In this document: positions 1-8,903 of the stretch, piece after piece | How the letters are laid out: every line of letters begins with the position of its first letter | How positions within the stretch are numbered: the stretch's first letter is position 1 | DNA from: Bradyrhizobium paxllaeri | Lineage (GTDB): Bacteria > Pseudomonadota > Alphaproteobacteria > Rhizobiales > Xanthobacteraceae | Direction: 5' to 3' | Assembly (NCBI RefSeq): GCF_001693515.2 | Contig: NZ_CP042968.1 | Coordinates: 806,001 to 870,000 of the forward strand | Length of the DNA stretch: 64,000 nt | The notes under the pieces: model-generated | What the model was told of the DNA's origin: nothing | The model's input: the letters and a program-made list of their open reading frames with translations, nothing else | The model's database searches: none | Made by a program: the position numbers and the translations under genes

Positions 1-775
1 ACTGCATCAGCGCCAGACAGACCGATTTGACGCCCTCAAGGCCGGTGCGCTTGGAGAGGTTCTCATAGGCCACCTTGCGGTCCTGCAGGTAGGACAATTC
101 CGCCGTGGTCAGCGCGAATTCCTCCGACAGCGCGATCGATTGCGACGCGATTTCGGTCGAGACCTTGCGGAAGGCGACTTCCACCGACATGCCGGACTCG
201 ATGCAGATCAGCAAGAGATCGAGCGCATCGGGAAAGGCGCGCTTGATCTGGAGCTGGCGCTTGCTGATGGCGTTCTTCAGGAACAGCATCGGTGCCTGCA
301 ATCCGAGATAAGCGGCGCCGATGCAGATGCCGAGCTTGATCGTCAACGGCTTGTCCATCTGCGTGACCACGAACACGTAGAGGGCGGCGCCGAGGAACAG
401 CACGATCGGCGTCACGGCGCGGGCGAACAGGAAGGTGACGTAGGGCGCCTGGCCGCGGTAGCCGGCCATGATCAGCTTGTCGCGCGCGGCTTCCTGCGCC
501 AGCCATTTGGTCAGGTTGAAGTCTTCGACGACCTTGGAAACGAGCTGCTTCGGGGTTTGCCGCAGCGACACTTTCTCCGACTTGTTGAGCCGGTCGCGCT
601 CGCGCTGGCGCAGCCGTTCACGCTCGCTGGCGACCGCCTTCATGCGCTTGGCAAGGCCCTCGCCGGCGAACAGCGGCATGATCAGCGTATAGGCGGTCGC
701 GCTTGCCGCGATGCCGGCAAGCAGCATGGTCATGAACTGCGCATCGTGCATCTTGGCGATCAGGAACTCAATCAT
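1..775 (-). CDS. tadC: Tad pilus inner-membrane platform protein TadC (partial, C-terminus off the window)
   Basis: Type II secretion F-family protein that forms the inner-membrane platform of the Tad (Flp) pilus together with TadB. The reading frame starts with ATG at 775 (MIEFLIAKMHD), 11 nt after the tadB stop, and is still open at base 1, so about 258 residues are visible of a family length near 320. An N-terminal hydrophobic segment, a basic linker rich in Arg/Lys, a central membrane pair and the F-domain start (FPDALDLLLICIESGMS) can be read. It is the last visible gene of the minus-strand cpa operon. Family and context agree, and only the missing end is uncertain. Confidence 0.9.
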   Translation of the reverse strand, partial: MIEFLIAKMHDAQFMTMLLAGIAASATAYTLIMPLFAGEGLAKRMKAVASERERLRQRERDRLNKSEKVSLRQTPKQLVSKVVEDFNLTKWLAQEAARDKLIMAGYRGQAPYVTFLFARAVTPIVLFLGAALYVFVVTQMDKPLTIKLGICIGAAYLGLQAPMLFLKNAISKRQLQIKRAFPDALDLLLICIESGMSVEVAFRKVSTEIASQSIALSEEFALTTAELSYLQDRKVAYENLSKRTGLEGVKSVCLALMQ

Positions 776-786
776 GGCCGTTACCG

Positions 787-1758
787 TCAGAAATCGAAGT
801 TGATCATTTTCTTCATCACCATGATGCCGATCGACATCCAGCCGACGCAGCACACCAGCATGAACTGGCCGATATGGTGGGTCCAAAGCAGCGAGATGTA
901 GTCGGGCGTTGAAAGCCAGACCAGCAGCATCACGATCGGCGGCAGCGAGCCGATGATGCCGGCGGAGGCCTTGGCTTCCGTCGACATCGCCTGAATCTTT
1001 TCCGCCATCTTCTTGCGGTCGCGCAGCACCTTGGAGAGGTTGCCGAGCGCTTCCGACAGGTTGCCGCCGGACTTCTGCTGGATCGCGACCACGATGCCGA
1101 AGAAGTTCGCCTCGGGCACCGGCATCCGCTCGTACAGCCGGCCGCAGGCTTCGCCGAGCGGCATGCCGATGGTCTGGGTTTCGATGATGGCGTTGAACTC
1201 GCTCCTGAGCGGCTCCGGCGAGTCGGCCGCGACCACCTTGATCGACTCGAACAGCGGCAGACCGGCCTTGATGCCACGCACGATGACGTCGACGGCGTCC
1301 GGCAGCGCCTTCAGAAACGCCTTCTCGCGCCGCTTCTTGAGATAGCTGAGCATCCAGCGCGGCAGGCCGAGGCCGGTGCCGAAAGCCATCACGACGGCGC
1401 CCAGCGGGGAGCCGCCGATGACGAATGCGGCCACGAAGCCGACCGCGCCGAAAACACCGGACACGATCCAGAATTTCTGCGTCGTCCAGGTTCCCAGGCC
1501 GGCCTGGGCGAGGCGAGTCGACAGCGCGACGGTCTTGTCCTTCTTGCGGCGGGCGTCGAGCTCCTTGAGCGATCCTTCGACCTGCTCGCGGCGCGAGCGC
1601 TGGCTCTTTTCGGCCTGCCGCGCCGGAGCGTCGTTCCGGGCGATCGAGGCGCGGCGCGATTCCGCCTTCCGCTCGCCTGACAGCAGCGGATAGATGAACA
1701 CCCATGCCAGGCCGCCGAGGGCGGTGGCGGCGAGGAAGGCCAGTGCGAGTGCCTGCAT
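787..1758 (-). CDS. tadB: Tad pilus platform protein TadB
   Basis: Type II secretion F-family membrane protein, partner of TadC in the pilus platform driven by the CpaF ATPase. About 323 residues: an N-terminal membrane segment, a charged cytoplasmic stretch, two hydrophobic segments near residues 95-125, the F domain (FLKALPDAVDVIVRGIKAGL) and two C-terminal membrane segments. I chose the ATG at 1758 because AGGAAG lies about 9 nt upstream. A TTG at 1776 would overlap the cpaF stop and is the alternative, giving six more residues. Gene order cpaF-tadB-tadC is the canonical Tad order. Confidence 0.92.
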   Translation of the reverse strand: MQALALAFLAATALGGLAWVFIYPLLSGERKAESRRASIARNDAPARQAEKSQRSRREQVEGSLKELDARRKKDKTVALSTRLAQAGLGTWTTQKFWIVSGVFGAVGFVAAFVIGGSPLGAVVMAFGTGLGLPRWMLSYLKKRREKAFLKALPDAVDVIVRGIKAGLPLFESIKVVAADSPEPLRSEFNAIIETQTIGMPLGEACGRLYERMPVPEANFFGIVVAIQQKSGGNLSEALGNLSKVLRDRKKMAEKIQAMSTEAKASAGIIGSLPPIVMLLVWLSTPDYISLLWTHHIGQFMLVCCVGWMSIGIMVMKKMINFDF

Positions 1759-1772
1759 GCTTGTTGCCTTCC

Positions 1773-3239
1773 TCAAACTTTCTCGATGATTTCGGCGGCA
1801 TCGAGCGCGGCCGCAAGCCGCTTCTCTTCGTTGTAGTATCGCGCGCGTTCCCAGAACTTCGGGCGGCCAATGCCGGTCGAGCGGTGCCGTCCGATGATCT
1901 TGCCGTTGGCGTCTTCGCCCATCATGTCGTACAGGAACACGTCCTGGGTGATGATGGTGTCGCCTTCCATGCCCATCACCTCGGTGATGTGGGTGATGCG
2001 GCGTGAACCGTCGCGCAGGCGCGCGGCCTGCACGATGACGTCGATCGACGCGCAGATCATCTCGCGGATGGTGCGCGAGGGCAGCGAGAATCCGCCCATC
2101 GTGATCATGGATTCGCAGCGCGACAGAGCTTCGCGGGGATTGTTGGCGTGCAACGTTCCCATCGAGCCGTCGTGGCCGGTGTTCATGGCTTGCAGCAGGT
2201 CGAACGCCTCGGGTCCGCGGACTTCGCCGACGATGATGCGTTCAGGGCGCATACGCAGGCAGTTGCGGACCAGCTCGCGCATCGTGACCTGGCCCTCGCC
2301 CTCGATGTTGGGCGGCCGGGTTTCCAGCCGCACCACGTGCGGTTGCTGCAGCTGCAGTTCGGCGGCGTCTTCGCAGGTGATGACGCGCTCGTCATGCTCG
2401 ATATAGTTGGTCAGGCAGTTCAGCAGCGTTGTCTTGCCGGAGCCGGTGCCGCCGGAAATCAGCACATTGCAGCGGACGCGGCCGATGATCTGCAGGATTT
2501 GTGCGCCTTCCGGCGAGATCGCGCCGAATTTGACCAGCTGGTCGAGCGTCAGCTTGTCCTTTTTGAATTTACGAATGGTGAGCGCGGGGCCGTCGATTGC
2601 CAGCGGCGGAACGATGGCGTTGACGCGGCTGCCGTCGGCGAGGCGGGCGTCGCAGATCGGCGAGGATTCGTCGACGCGCCGGCCGACCTGGCTGACGATG
2701 CGCTGGCAGATGTTGAGAAGCTGCTGGTTGTCGCGGAAGCGGATGCCGGTCTTCTGGATCTTGCCGGCGACTTCGATGAACACCGTGCCGGCGCCGTTGA
2801 CCATGATGTCGGCGATGTCGTCGCGCGACAACAGCGGCTCCAGCGGGCCGTAGCCGAGCACGTCGTTGCAGATGTCATCGAGCAGCTCTTCCTGCTCGGC
2901 GATCGACATCACGATGTTCTTGATCGCGATGATCTCGTTGACGATGTCGCGGATTTCCTCGCGCGCGGACTCGCCATCGAGCTTGGCGAGCTGGGCGAGG
3001 TCGATCGCCTCGATCAGGGCGCCGAAGATGGTCGCCTTGACCTGGTAGTAATTGTCGGAACGCCGCGCCTCCATGGTGGGGGCGGGCGGTGGCGGTGCCT
3101 TGGGCGCGATTGGGGGAGAAGCGACGGCCGGCGCGGCCATTTCGCGCGCAACGACCGGCGCAGCCGCCGGCTCCGGCGCCTGCATGGCGGGCTTCATTAC
3201 CCGCGTATCACTATCATTTCCGCTACGCTTACCGAACAC
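1773..3239 (-). CDS. cpaF: Tad pilus assembly ATPase CpaF (TadA)
   Basis: Cytoplasmic hexameric secretion ATPase of the GspE/VirB11 class that powers Flp pilus assembly. It is 488 residues, starting from a GTG. The N-terminal 60 residues are a Pro/Ala-rich linker, followed by the N-terminal domain. Walker [10 protein letters not shown] lies near residue 262, then the acidic box ([20 protein letters not shown]), Walker B ([20 protein letters not shown]) and the histidine box ([15 protein letters not shown]). All catalytic motifs are intact. It sits between cpaE and tadB with short gaps. The next in-frame ATG is 14 codons in, so the exact start is less certain than the family. Confidence 0.95.
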   Translation of the reverse strand: MFGKRSGNDSDTRVMKPAMQAPEPAAAPVVAREMAAPAVASPPIAPKAPPPPAPTMEARRSDNYYQVKATIFGALIEAIDLAQLAKLDGESAREEIRDIVNEIIAIKNIVMSIAEQEELLDDICNDVLGYGPLEPLLSRDDIADIMVNGAGTVFIEVAGKIQKTGIRFRDNQQLLNICQRIVSQVGRRVDESSPICDARLADGSRVNAIVPPLAIDGPALTIRKFKKDKLTLDQLVKFGAISPEGAQILQIIGRVRCNVLISGGTGSGKTTLLNCLTNYIEHDERVITCEDAAELQLQQPHVVRLETRPPNIEGEGQVTMRELVRNCLRMRPERIIVGEVRGPEAFDLLQAMNTGHDGSMGTLHANNPREALSRCESMITMGGFSLPSRTIREMICASIDVIVQAARLRDGSRRITHITEVMGMEGDTIITQDVFLYDMMGEDANGKIIGRHRSTGIGRPKFWERARYYNEEKRLAAALDAAEIIEKV

Positions 3240-3261
3240 GATGGCACTCCACGCGGGCTGT

Positions 3262-4533
3262 CTACTTCTTGGCCCGCAACTTCTCGATCAAAGGTGACAG
3301 CAACGAACTCTTCGGCTTCTTGGTCTCGCCGCGGCCGGTGAGCCGCTGCGCGATCTGCAGAAACATCTCGGTGGTGCGATGGGTCGCGGAGATCTCCGCG
3401 ATCATCTGGCCGTTGTTGGCGGCCGAGCCGAAGATCTGCGGCTCGAACGGGATGGTGGCGATCGGGTGGTTTTCGATCGCCTTGGCGAACTCGGCGGCGG
3501 GGATCTCCGGCCGCTTCGGGATGCCGACCTGGTTGAGGCAATAGAGCGGCGCGCGGTCGTTCGGCCGCGATGCCTTCAGGAGGTCGAAGATGTTCTTGGT
3601 GTTGCGCAGATTGGCGAGATCGGGCGCCGCCACGATCAGGATGTCGTCGGCCGCGATCAAAGCGCGCTTGGTCCATCCCGACCATTGGTGGGGAACATCG
3701 AGCACGATGCACGGCATCGTGGTGCGAAGCGTGTCGAAGATCGAATCGAATGCCTCGGCGCCGAAATCGTAGACCCGGTCGAGCGTCGCCGGCGCCGCCA
3801 GCAGGCTCAGATGATCGGTGCATTTCGACAGCAGGCGGTCGAGGAACGCGGTATCGATCCGGTCGGGCGAGAACACCGCGTCCGCGATGCCCTGCGGCGG
3901 ATCCTGGTTGTAGTCGAGCCCGGCGGTGCCGAAGGCAAGGTCGAGATCGGCGACCACCGAATCCAGCGCCAGATCGCGCGCAATCGCCCAGGCGACATTG
4001 TGGGCGACGGTAGATGCGCCGACGCCGCCCTTGGCGCCGACGACGGCGATGATGCGGCCGACGGCCTTGGCTTCCGGCGACGAGAACAGGTTGCAGACCG
4101 AGCGCACGACGTCGATGGCGTTGACCGGGGCGATGACGTAGTCGCTGACGCCGCGGCGCACCAGCTCGCGATAGAGCATGACGTCGTTGATGCGCCCGAT
4201 CACGATCACGCGGGTTCCGGCGTCGCAGACGCTGGCGAGCTGGTCGAGGCCGGCGAGAATGTCGTTGCGGCCCTCGGTCTCCAGGATGATGACGTTCGGG
4301 GTCGGGGCCGAGCGGTAGGCCTCGATGGCGGCGGCCATGCCGCCCATCTGGATCTTGAGATGGGCCTTGCCCAGCCGGCGGTCTTCGCCCGCCGACTGCA
4401 CCGCGGCCGCCGTTTCCACCGTCTCGCAGAAGGCCTGCACCGACACCCGCGGCGCCGGCGCGATGTGATCCTCGGTCGACGGTGCCGTGATTTCCGGCTG
4501 CTGTTCTGAATTCTGGCGCGAGTAAGTGATCAT
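3262..4533 (-). CDS. cpaE: Pilus assembly protein CpaE (receiver-like plus ParA/MinD-like ATPase)
   Basis: CpaE/TadZ localises the Tad machine, often to a cell pole. Of the 423 residues, the N-terminal half resembles a degenerate receiver domain. The C-terminal half is a ParA/MinD-family ATPase with a deviant Walker A (KGGVGASTVAHNVAWAIA) and the segment DSVVADLDLAFGTAGLDYN. The ATG at 4533 overlaps the cpaD stop in an ATGA, which points to translational coupling. A longer open frame upstream of 4533 runs antiparallel in sense to nothing known and overlaps cpaD, so I did not use it. Confidence 0.93.
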   Translation of the reverse strand: MITYSRQNSEQQPEITAPSTEDHIAPAPRVSVQAFCETVETAAAVQSAGEDRRLGKAHLKIQMGGMAAAIEAYRSAPTPNVIILETEGRNDILAGLDQLASVCDAGTRVIVIGRINDVMLYRELVRRGVSDYVIAPVNAIDVVRSVCNLFSSPEAKAVGRIIAVVGAKGGVGASTVAHNVAWAIARDLALDSVVADLDLAFGTAGLDYNQDPPQGIADAVFSPDRIDTAFLDRLLSKCTDHLSLLAAPATLDRVYDFGAEAFDSIFDTLRTTMPCIVLDVPHQWSGWTKRALIAADDILIVAAPDLANLRNTKNIFDLLKASRPNDRAPLYCLNQVGIPKRPEIPAAEFAKAIENHPIATIPFEPQIFGSAANNGQMIAEISATHRTTEMFLQIAQRLTGRGETKKPKSSLLSPLIEKLRAKK

Positions 4534-5285
4534 TTGCCGGTATCGCTGAGTTTGGCCTTGTCGGCCTCGGGATAGCTGGTCGTGGTTGTTGCGCCCTTGC
4601 GATATTTGTCGAAGGCGACGGCACGGCGCGGCGTAAAGGCTGGCGTTTCGGGGCGCGGCTGCGCGAGGTCGGCCGGATTGTCGACCATCGCCGCTAGATT
4701 GCGCTGATTGGCGCAGCCGAAATTGTAATAGGACTTGTTGTCGAAGTAGCCCTTGTTGTTGATCGACGGACCGAGATCCTCCGGCCACAACCCGCATGGG
4801 CCGGCCACGGCCGAAATCTTCGGATAGTTGAGGCGGATCGCAGCCATATGCCTGGGATCCTCGGGACTATACCGGCGGACATTGACCGCGCGCGGCGGCA
4901 CGCCGGCGGCGGAGAAGGCGGCCTGGATCTCCCGCAATGAATCCTCGGCCGCCCGCGCATTCGGTGTATTGACGGGGACGTCGACGCTGATCGCGCCTGT
5001 GCCTTCGCGAAGCCAGGTCTGGGCCAGGTACATGACGTCGGCGCGCTGGGAGGCGGAAAGGCCGCCACGCCCGCGACCGACGAAAACGACGATCGAGCGG
5101 TCGGCTTCCTGGACCGCGATCGGGTGGCGTAGGCGGTAATCATCGGGGACGCTGGCCGTCGTCGCGGGATCAACGACGGCATGCTTGCAGGCGCCGAGCG
5201 CCAGGGAAAGACCGATCAGCGCTCCCGTCAGGCGGAGCGCGCGCTTGCGATCGGCGGGTTTTGGGAATGTGCTCTGTGGTGTCAT
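4530..5285 (-). CDS. cpaD: Pilus assembly lipoprotein CpaD
   Basis: Outer-membrane-associated lipoprotein of the Tad system that assists the CpaC secretin. It is 251 residues with a lipoprotein signal: basic start, hydrophobic stretch and lipobox LGAC, so Cys near residue 33 would be lipidated. The family body contains a Cys-containing segment GPCGLWPEDLG and a conserved FGCANQRNLAAMVDNPADL motif, both typical of CpaD. It overlaps cpaE by 4 nt and follows cpaC by 9 nt, so it is clearly in the operon. Confidence 0.92.
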   Translation of the reverse strand: MTPQSTFPKPADRKRALRLTGALIGLSLALGACKHAVVDPATTASVPDDYRLRHPIAVQEADRSIVVFVGRGRGGLSASQRADVMYLAQTWLREGTGAISVDVPVNTPNARAAEDSLREIQAAFSAAGVPPRAVNVRRYSPEDPRHMAAIRLNYPKISAVAGPCGLWPEDLGPSINNKGYFDNKSYYNFGCANQRNLAAMVDNPADLAQPRPETPAFTPRRAVAFDKYRKGATTTTSYPEADKAKLSDTGK

Positions 5286-5294
5286 CGTCCCGCC

Positions 5295-6773
5295 TCAGTC
5301 CGTAATAAAGCCGTAGGTGCCGCGATAATTCCGTGCCTTTTCGACCCGGCCCGGAACGCCGTAGATGCGATTGATGCTGCCGAGCAGGTCGGCCTGCGGG
5401 TCCGCCGCGGCGGCAAAGCCGTCGTCGGGGCGCGACAGGTCCTTCTGCGCCACCGCGCGTACCACGTATGGCGTAACCAGAACCATCAGTTCGGTCTGGT
5501 TGTTGACGTAGTCTCGGCTGCGGAACAGCGAGCCGAGAATCGGCAGCTGCGCCAGGCCGGGCAGGCCGTTGATGGCCTGCTTGGTCTGCTCCGCGATCAA
5601 GCCCGCCATGGCCATCGCGCCGCCGGAGGGAATCTCCAGGGTGGTTTCCGCGCGGCGGGTCTTGATCGAGGGAATGGTCAGCGAATTCGTCGAATTGTTG
5701 TTGAGAGCCTGCGTCAGCGTGATCGAGTTGTCGTTCGACAGTTCCGACACTTCGGTCATGACGCGAAGGCTGATCCGTCCTTCGGTCATCACCACCGGCG
5801 TGAAGTTGAGCGAAATGCCGAACTTCTTGAATGAAATCTGGGTCGTACAGACGCGCGTGACCGGATCGCAGGCATAGCCTGCGGGAACGGGAAATTCGCC
5901 GCCGGCAATGAAGGTCGCGGATTCACCCGAGATCGCTGTCAGGTTGGGCTCGGCCAGCGTGCGCACGACGCCAGCGCTTTCCATTGCGCGCAGCGTAGCG
6001 GTCACCGACGAACCGCCGCTCCCGAATGTTCCCTGTGCCGAGTTGCCCGGGACCAGCGAACGGCCGAGGGCGGTGAACGGATTGGCGTTGGTGAAATTCA
6101 CCACCGAGGTGCCGTAGGTGAAGCTGGCCGAGAGATCGATGCCCAACTGCTTGATGATGTTGCGGGAGACTTCGGCGACCGTCACCTTCAGCATCACCTG
6201 GTCACGGCCGCGGACCGCGATCGAATTGACGACCTTCTCGCTGCCGCCGACGAGGCGGGCGGCAATGTCGGCGGCCTGTTGCGCTTCGATAGGGCTTGCT
6301 GCGCTGCCGGTCAGCACGACGCCGTCGCCGACGCCTTCGATCACGATGTCCGAATTCGGTAGCGACTGCTTCAGCGCGGCGCGCACGCCGTTGAGGTCGC
6401 GCTTGACCGCAATGTCATAGGCTGCGATCTGCGCGCCGGTGGAGTCGAAGAAAACGATGTTGGTCTGGCCGACCGCGGCGCCGATAATATAGGCGCGCTG
6501 GGTCGTCCGCACGACTGCGTTGGCGACCTTGGGGTCGGCGACCAGCACGTCCTTGATCTCGCGCGGCAGGTCGACCACCATTGATTTGCCGATCCCGAGC
6601 GAAACGAAACGCGCGTTCATCTGTCCGTCGGCGGCGGCCGGAGGCATGGCGCGATAGTCGCTCGCCACCACCGGCGTCAGCGCCGGATTGAGCGTCAGAG
6701 CAGCCACGGCCGAAAACGACAGGGCGCGGACGATGAACGTTCGCATCATCGGCTGAATTTCCCTGCACTTCAT
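5295..6773 (-). CDS. cpaC: Tad pilus outer-membrane secretin CpaC (RcpA)
   Basis: Secretin forming the outer-membrane pore for Flp pili. About 492 residues: signal peptide ending near TPVVAS, pilus-N domain (VDLPREIKDVLVADPKVANAV), BON-like region, and the C-terminal secretin domain with VPAGYACDPVTR and the closing SLFRSRDYVNNQTELMVLVTPYVV. I preferred the ATG at 6773 (GAAAGGA about 8 nt upstream). A GTG at 6794 overlapping the cpaB stop, or an ATG pair eight residues further in, are alternatives. A related stand-alone pilus-N protein lies at 13385-13885. Confidence 0.94.
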   Translation of the reverse strand: MKCREIQPMMRTFIVRALSFSAVAALTLNPALTPVVASDYRAMPPAAADGQMNARFVSLGIGKSMVVDLPREIKDVLVADPKVANAVVRTTQRAYIIGAAVGQTNIVFFDSTGAQIAAYDIAVKRDLNGVRAALKQSLPNSDIVIEGVGDGVVLTGSAASPIEAQQAADIAARLVGGSEKVVNSIAVRGRDQVMLKVTVAEVSRNIIKQLGIDLSASFTYGTSVVNFTNANPFTALGRSLVPGNSAQGTFGSGGSSVTATLRAMESAGVVRTLAEPNLTAISGESATFIAGGEFPVPAGYACDPVTRVCTTQISFKKFGISLNFTPVVMTEGRISLRVMTEVSELSNDNSITLTQALNNNSTNSLTIPSIKTRRAETTLEIPSGGAMAMAGLIAEQTKQAINGLPGLAQLPILGSLFRSRDYVNNQTELMVLVTPYVVRAVAQKDLSRPDDGFAAAADPQADLLGSINRIYGVPGRVEKARNYRGTYGFITD

Positions 6774-6790
6774 ATCGTGCGTCCTTTCGG

Positions 6791-7582
6791 TCACTTCTGC
6801 ATCATTTGCTGGCTGGCGACGCCATAACGAATGACGTTGAAATTCTCGCCGCGCCTGTTGCGTTGTTGTTCATCCAGATCATCGACCGTGTTGACGTCGG
6901 CGATGCTGCGCAGCGCCAGCGTCAGCGTGCCGCTCTGGCGCGACCGCGCCAGCATCTCGGCCTGCTCGGGCTTCAGTTCGAGGGTGACGGTCTTGCCGAC
7001 CAGCGAGTTGGCGCCTTCCTTTTCCTTCGGCGCCTGGTCGATTGCGAGAACGCGGACGTTGGAGAGGATGATTTCCGAATTGGAGACGTCCGCACCTCTG
7101 CCGTTGGCACTCCTCTCGCGTTTGGTGAGAAGCACGTCGACGCGGTCGTTCGGCAGGATGAAGCCGCCGGCGCCGGTTTCCGGCGAAATTTCGGTGGAAA
7201 TGGCCCGGTAGCCGGCCGGCAGGATCGCCGCCATGAAGCCGGAGCCATCGGCTTTCACCAGCTTCTGCTCGCGAATCGGCTCGCCCGCGATGAACGGGGA
7301 GCGCGCGATCGAGCCGGTGATTTCGGTGATGGCGTCGGCCTTGCTGGCCTTGCTGATGAAGTTGCTGTTGGCGGTCGCGGCCGGCCACATCTGCCATTGC
7401 AGATCGTCCGGCTTGACCGACTGGCCGAGGCCGATATCCGATTTCGCGACGAGAATTTCGACGGTCTGCATCTCCGCGACCGGTGCCGGCGCTGGCTTGT
7501 CGCCGGACCCGCTGGCGAGATAAGCGGCAATGCCGCCGGCGACGATCGCGATGGCCAGAACCACAATGCGTGGCTTATTCAT
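6791..7582 (-). CDS. cpaB: Tad pilus assembly protein CpaB (RcpC)
   Basis: Periplasmic/inner-membrane anchored protein with an SAF domain that stabilises the secretin complex. About 263 residues: one N-terminal membrane segment (IVVLAIAIVAGGIAAYLA), SAF-type domain (VEILVAKSDIGLGQSVKPDD) and the RcpC C-terminal domain (LLTKRERSANGRGADVSNSE, then VTLELKPEQAEMLARSRQSG). The start at 7582 has GGAAAG about 8 nt upstream. An ATG at 7600 in the same frame would add six residues. It is probably the first gene of the cpaBCDEF-tadBC transcript, since 126 nt separate it from cpaA. Confidence 0.93.
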   Translation of the reverse strand: MNKPRIVVLAIAIVAGGIAAYLASGSGDKPAPAPVAEMQTVEILVAKSDIGLGQSVKPDDLQWQMWPAATANSNFISKASKADAITEITGSIARSPFIAGEPIREQKLVKADGSGFMAAILPAGYRAISTEISPETGAGGFILPNDRVDVLLTKRERSANGRGADVSNSEIILSNVRVLAIDQAPKEKEGANSLVGKTVTLELKPEQAEMLARSRQSGTLTLALRSIADVNTVDDLDEQQRNRRGENFNVIRYGVASQQMMQK

Positions 7583-7708
7583 ACGCTTCACTTTCCACAT
7601 TACGCTGCGACGCTTCCGCCGCGGTGATGGGAGTTGACCAGCTATTCGTCAAAGCATGGTTAATGAGGCGTGTGTAAATTGCCTTAACGGAAAGTTAGCG
7701 ACGCCGGA

Positions 7709-8233
7709 TCAGCGCATGGCGAGGTGAGTGAGACCGATCGCCTTGATCCATTCGGTCTCCGGATAGACGATCAGCGCGCCGAGCGCGAGGGCGATGCCAT
7801 AGGGGATTCCGCTCTGCTTGTCGTGCAGCCGGTTCAGCCAGGCTTGTCCTGTGAGGAAGGAGGGCAGCGGCCATTGCCGGAACTGAATCAGCAGGATCGT
7901 CAGCGCGCCGCCGAGCAGCGAGACATAGAGCAGATAATTGAGCAGATGGTCGAAGCCGAACCACAGCGCCACGCTGGCCGCGACCTTGGCGTCGCCGCCG
8001 CCGACCCATCCCATCGCGAAGCAGCCAAAGGCCACCACCAGAACGGCGGCGCCGGCGCTGAAATGCAGGAGAATGTCGTGCAGGCCCATGCCGCCGAGTA
8101 CCGCAAGCGCGACGAAGCCGGCGATCAGTGCCAGCGAGACCCGGTTCGAAATCGTCATCGTGAACAGGTCGCTCGCTGCTGCGAACGCCATCAGGGCCGG
8201 AAACAGCAGGAGGCGGGCGGTATCGAGGATCAT
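7709..8233 (-). CDS. cpaA: Prepilin peptidase CpaA (TadV)
   Basis: Inner-membrane aspartic protease that cleaves the Flp prepilin and the TadE-like pseudopilins. It is 174 residues and polytopic. The two catalytic aspartates of the type IV prepilin peptidase family are visible: Asp22 in AASDLFTMTISN and Asp81 in GWVGGGDAKV. It lacks the N-terminal methylase domain of PilD, as expected for the short CpaA/TadV form. It lies between flp and cpaB on the same strand. Confidence 0.93.
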   Translation of the reverse strand: MILDTARLLLFPALMAFAAASDLFTMTISNRVSLALIAGFVALAVLGGMGLHDILLHFSAGAAVLVVAFGCFAMGWVGGGDAKVAASVALWFGFDHLLNYLLYVSLLGGALTILLIQFRQWPLPSFLTGQAWLNRLHDKQSGIPYGIALALGALIVYPETEWIKAIGLTHLAMR

Positions 8234-8378
8234 GAAATCACGCTTGCTGCGGTTGACCGGGGTGCAGGCTCCGGCCGAGCCTAGCCACCAGAAATGAACA
8301 ATCGGGAAACGGCGGAACGTTGCGGGGGCATGCCGCTTCCGGCAGTCGGATCGCCGGTGCGGGCTCTGACGGAAAACG

Positions 8379-8407
8379 AAAAAAGGCCCCGGCTTGCCGG
8401 GGCCTTT
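8379..8407 (-). terminator. Intrinsic terminator downstream of flp
   Basis: The arms 8382-8393 and 8396-8407 are a perfect 12-bp inverted repeat (AAAGGCCCCGGC and its complement). On the minus strand it is followed at once by six T residues (8384-8379) and more T-rich sequence. It ends the very abundant flp transcript before cpaA, a common way to uncouple pilin dose from assembly genes. Confidence 0.85.
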
Positions 8408-8429
8408 GACGCTAACTCGCAGCCGTCGC

Positions 8430-8594
8430 TTACTTCAGCGAGCTCGAGATCGTGTTGAAGTTCGTCGACAGCTTGGTGCCGAGACCGTTGACGGCGGTGA
8501 TGATCGCGATCGCGATGCCGGCGGCAATCAGACCGTACTCGATGGCGGTGGCGCCGGACTCATCCTTCACGAAACGCGAAACGAGATTCTTCAT
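8430..8594 (-). CDS. flp: Flp-type major pilin
   Basis: Small 54-residue prepilin, the structural subunit of the Tad pilus. Start ATG 8594 is preceded by AGGAG at 9 nt spacing. The translation reads MKNLVSRFVKDESG followed by ATAIEYGLIAAGIAIAIITA. The Gly before ATAIEY is the predicted CpaA cleavage site, and Glu at +5 and Tyr at +6 of the mature protein are the Flp hallmarks. The hydrophobic stretch is followed by a short Ser/Asn-rich tail ending SSSLK. It has its own terminator. Confidence 0.95.
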   Translation of the reverse strand: MKNLVSRFVKDESGATAIEYGLIAAGIAIAIITAVNGLGTKLSTNFNTISSSLK

Positions 8595-8903
8595 AGATGA
8601 TAACTCCTGTGTACACGTGGCTGGTCGAACTTAAGTTTGGTCTTGCCGGCGTTCTCAGCACCGTGACCATGGCGTCACCCTAGGGTGCGACAATTTCGAC
8701 GCAGTTAATTCGAACGTCGAAAAATGCTCGGAACTTGCTGTTATTGAGCACAGTAAACGCTGCATTAAAGCGTTCGATAAAAATCGAAATGCGACTTCGA
8801 AGCGCCTTCGTCGCGATCGCATTGTGTCGGCCGACTCCTTCGATTCACGGCTCCTTAAGCGCGAGCGGATACCCCTTTGCAGATGTGATCGAGCGGGGCC
8901 GTC
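8595..8903. other. Divergent intergenic region between flp and the first desaturase
   Basis: 309 bp without a gene, holding the flp leader and promoter on the minus strand and the promoter of the gene at 8904 on the plus strand. Visible elements are a 12-bp perfect palindrome CACCCTAGGGTG (8676-8687) and an inverted repeat TTTCGAC/GTCGAAA (8694-8700 and 8716-8722). I see no confident -35/-10 pair and no TTAA-N7-TTAA CtrA box. Confidence 0.5.

Noticed and set aside
2148..4509. Long plus-strand open frames opposite cpaF and cpaE (397 and 376 codons)
   Set aside because: They run antisense to intact, motif-complete pilus genes, are very rich in Asp, Arg and Gly as expected for antisense frames in high-GC DNA, and show no domain.
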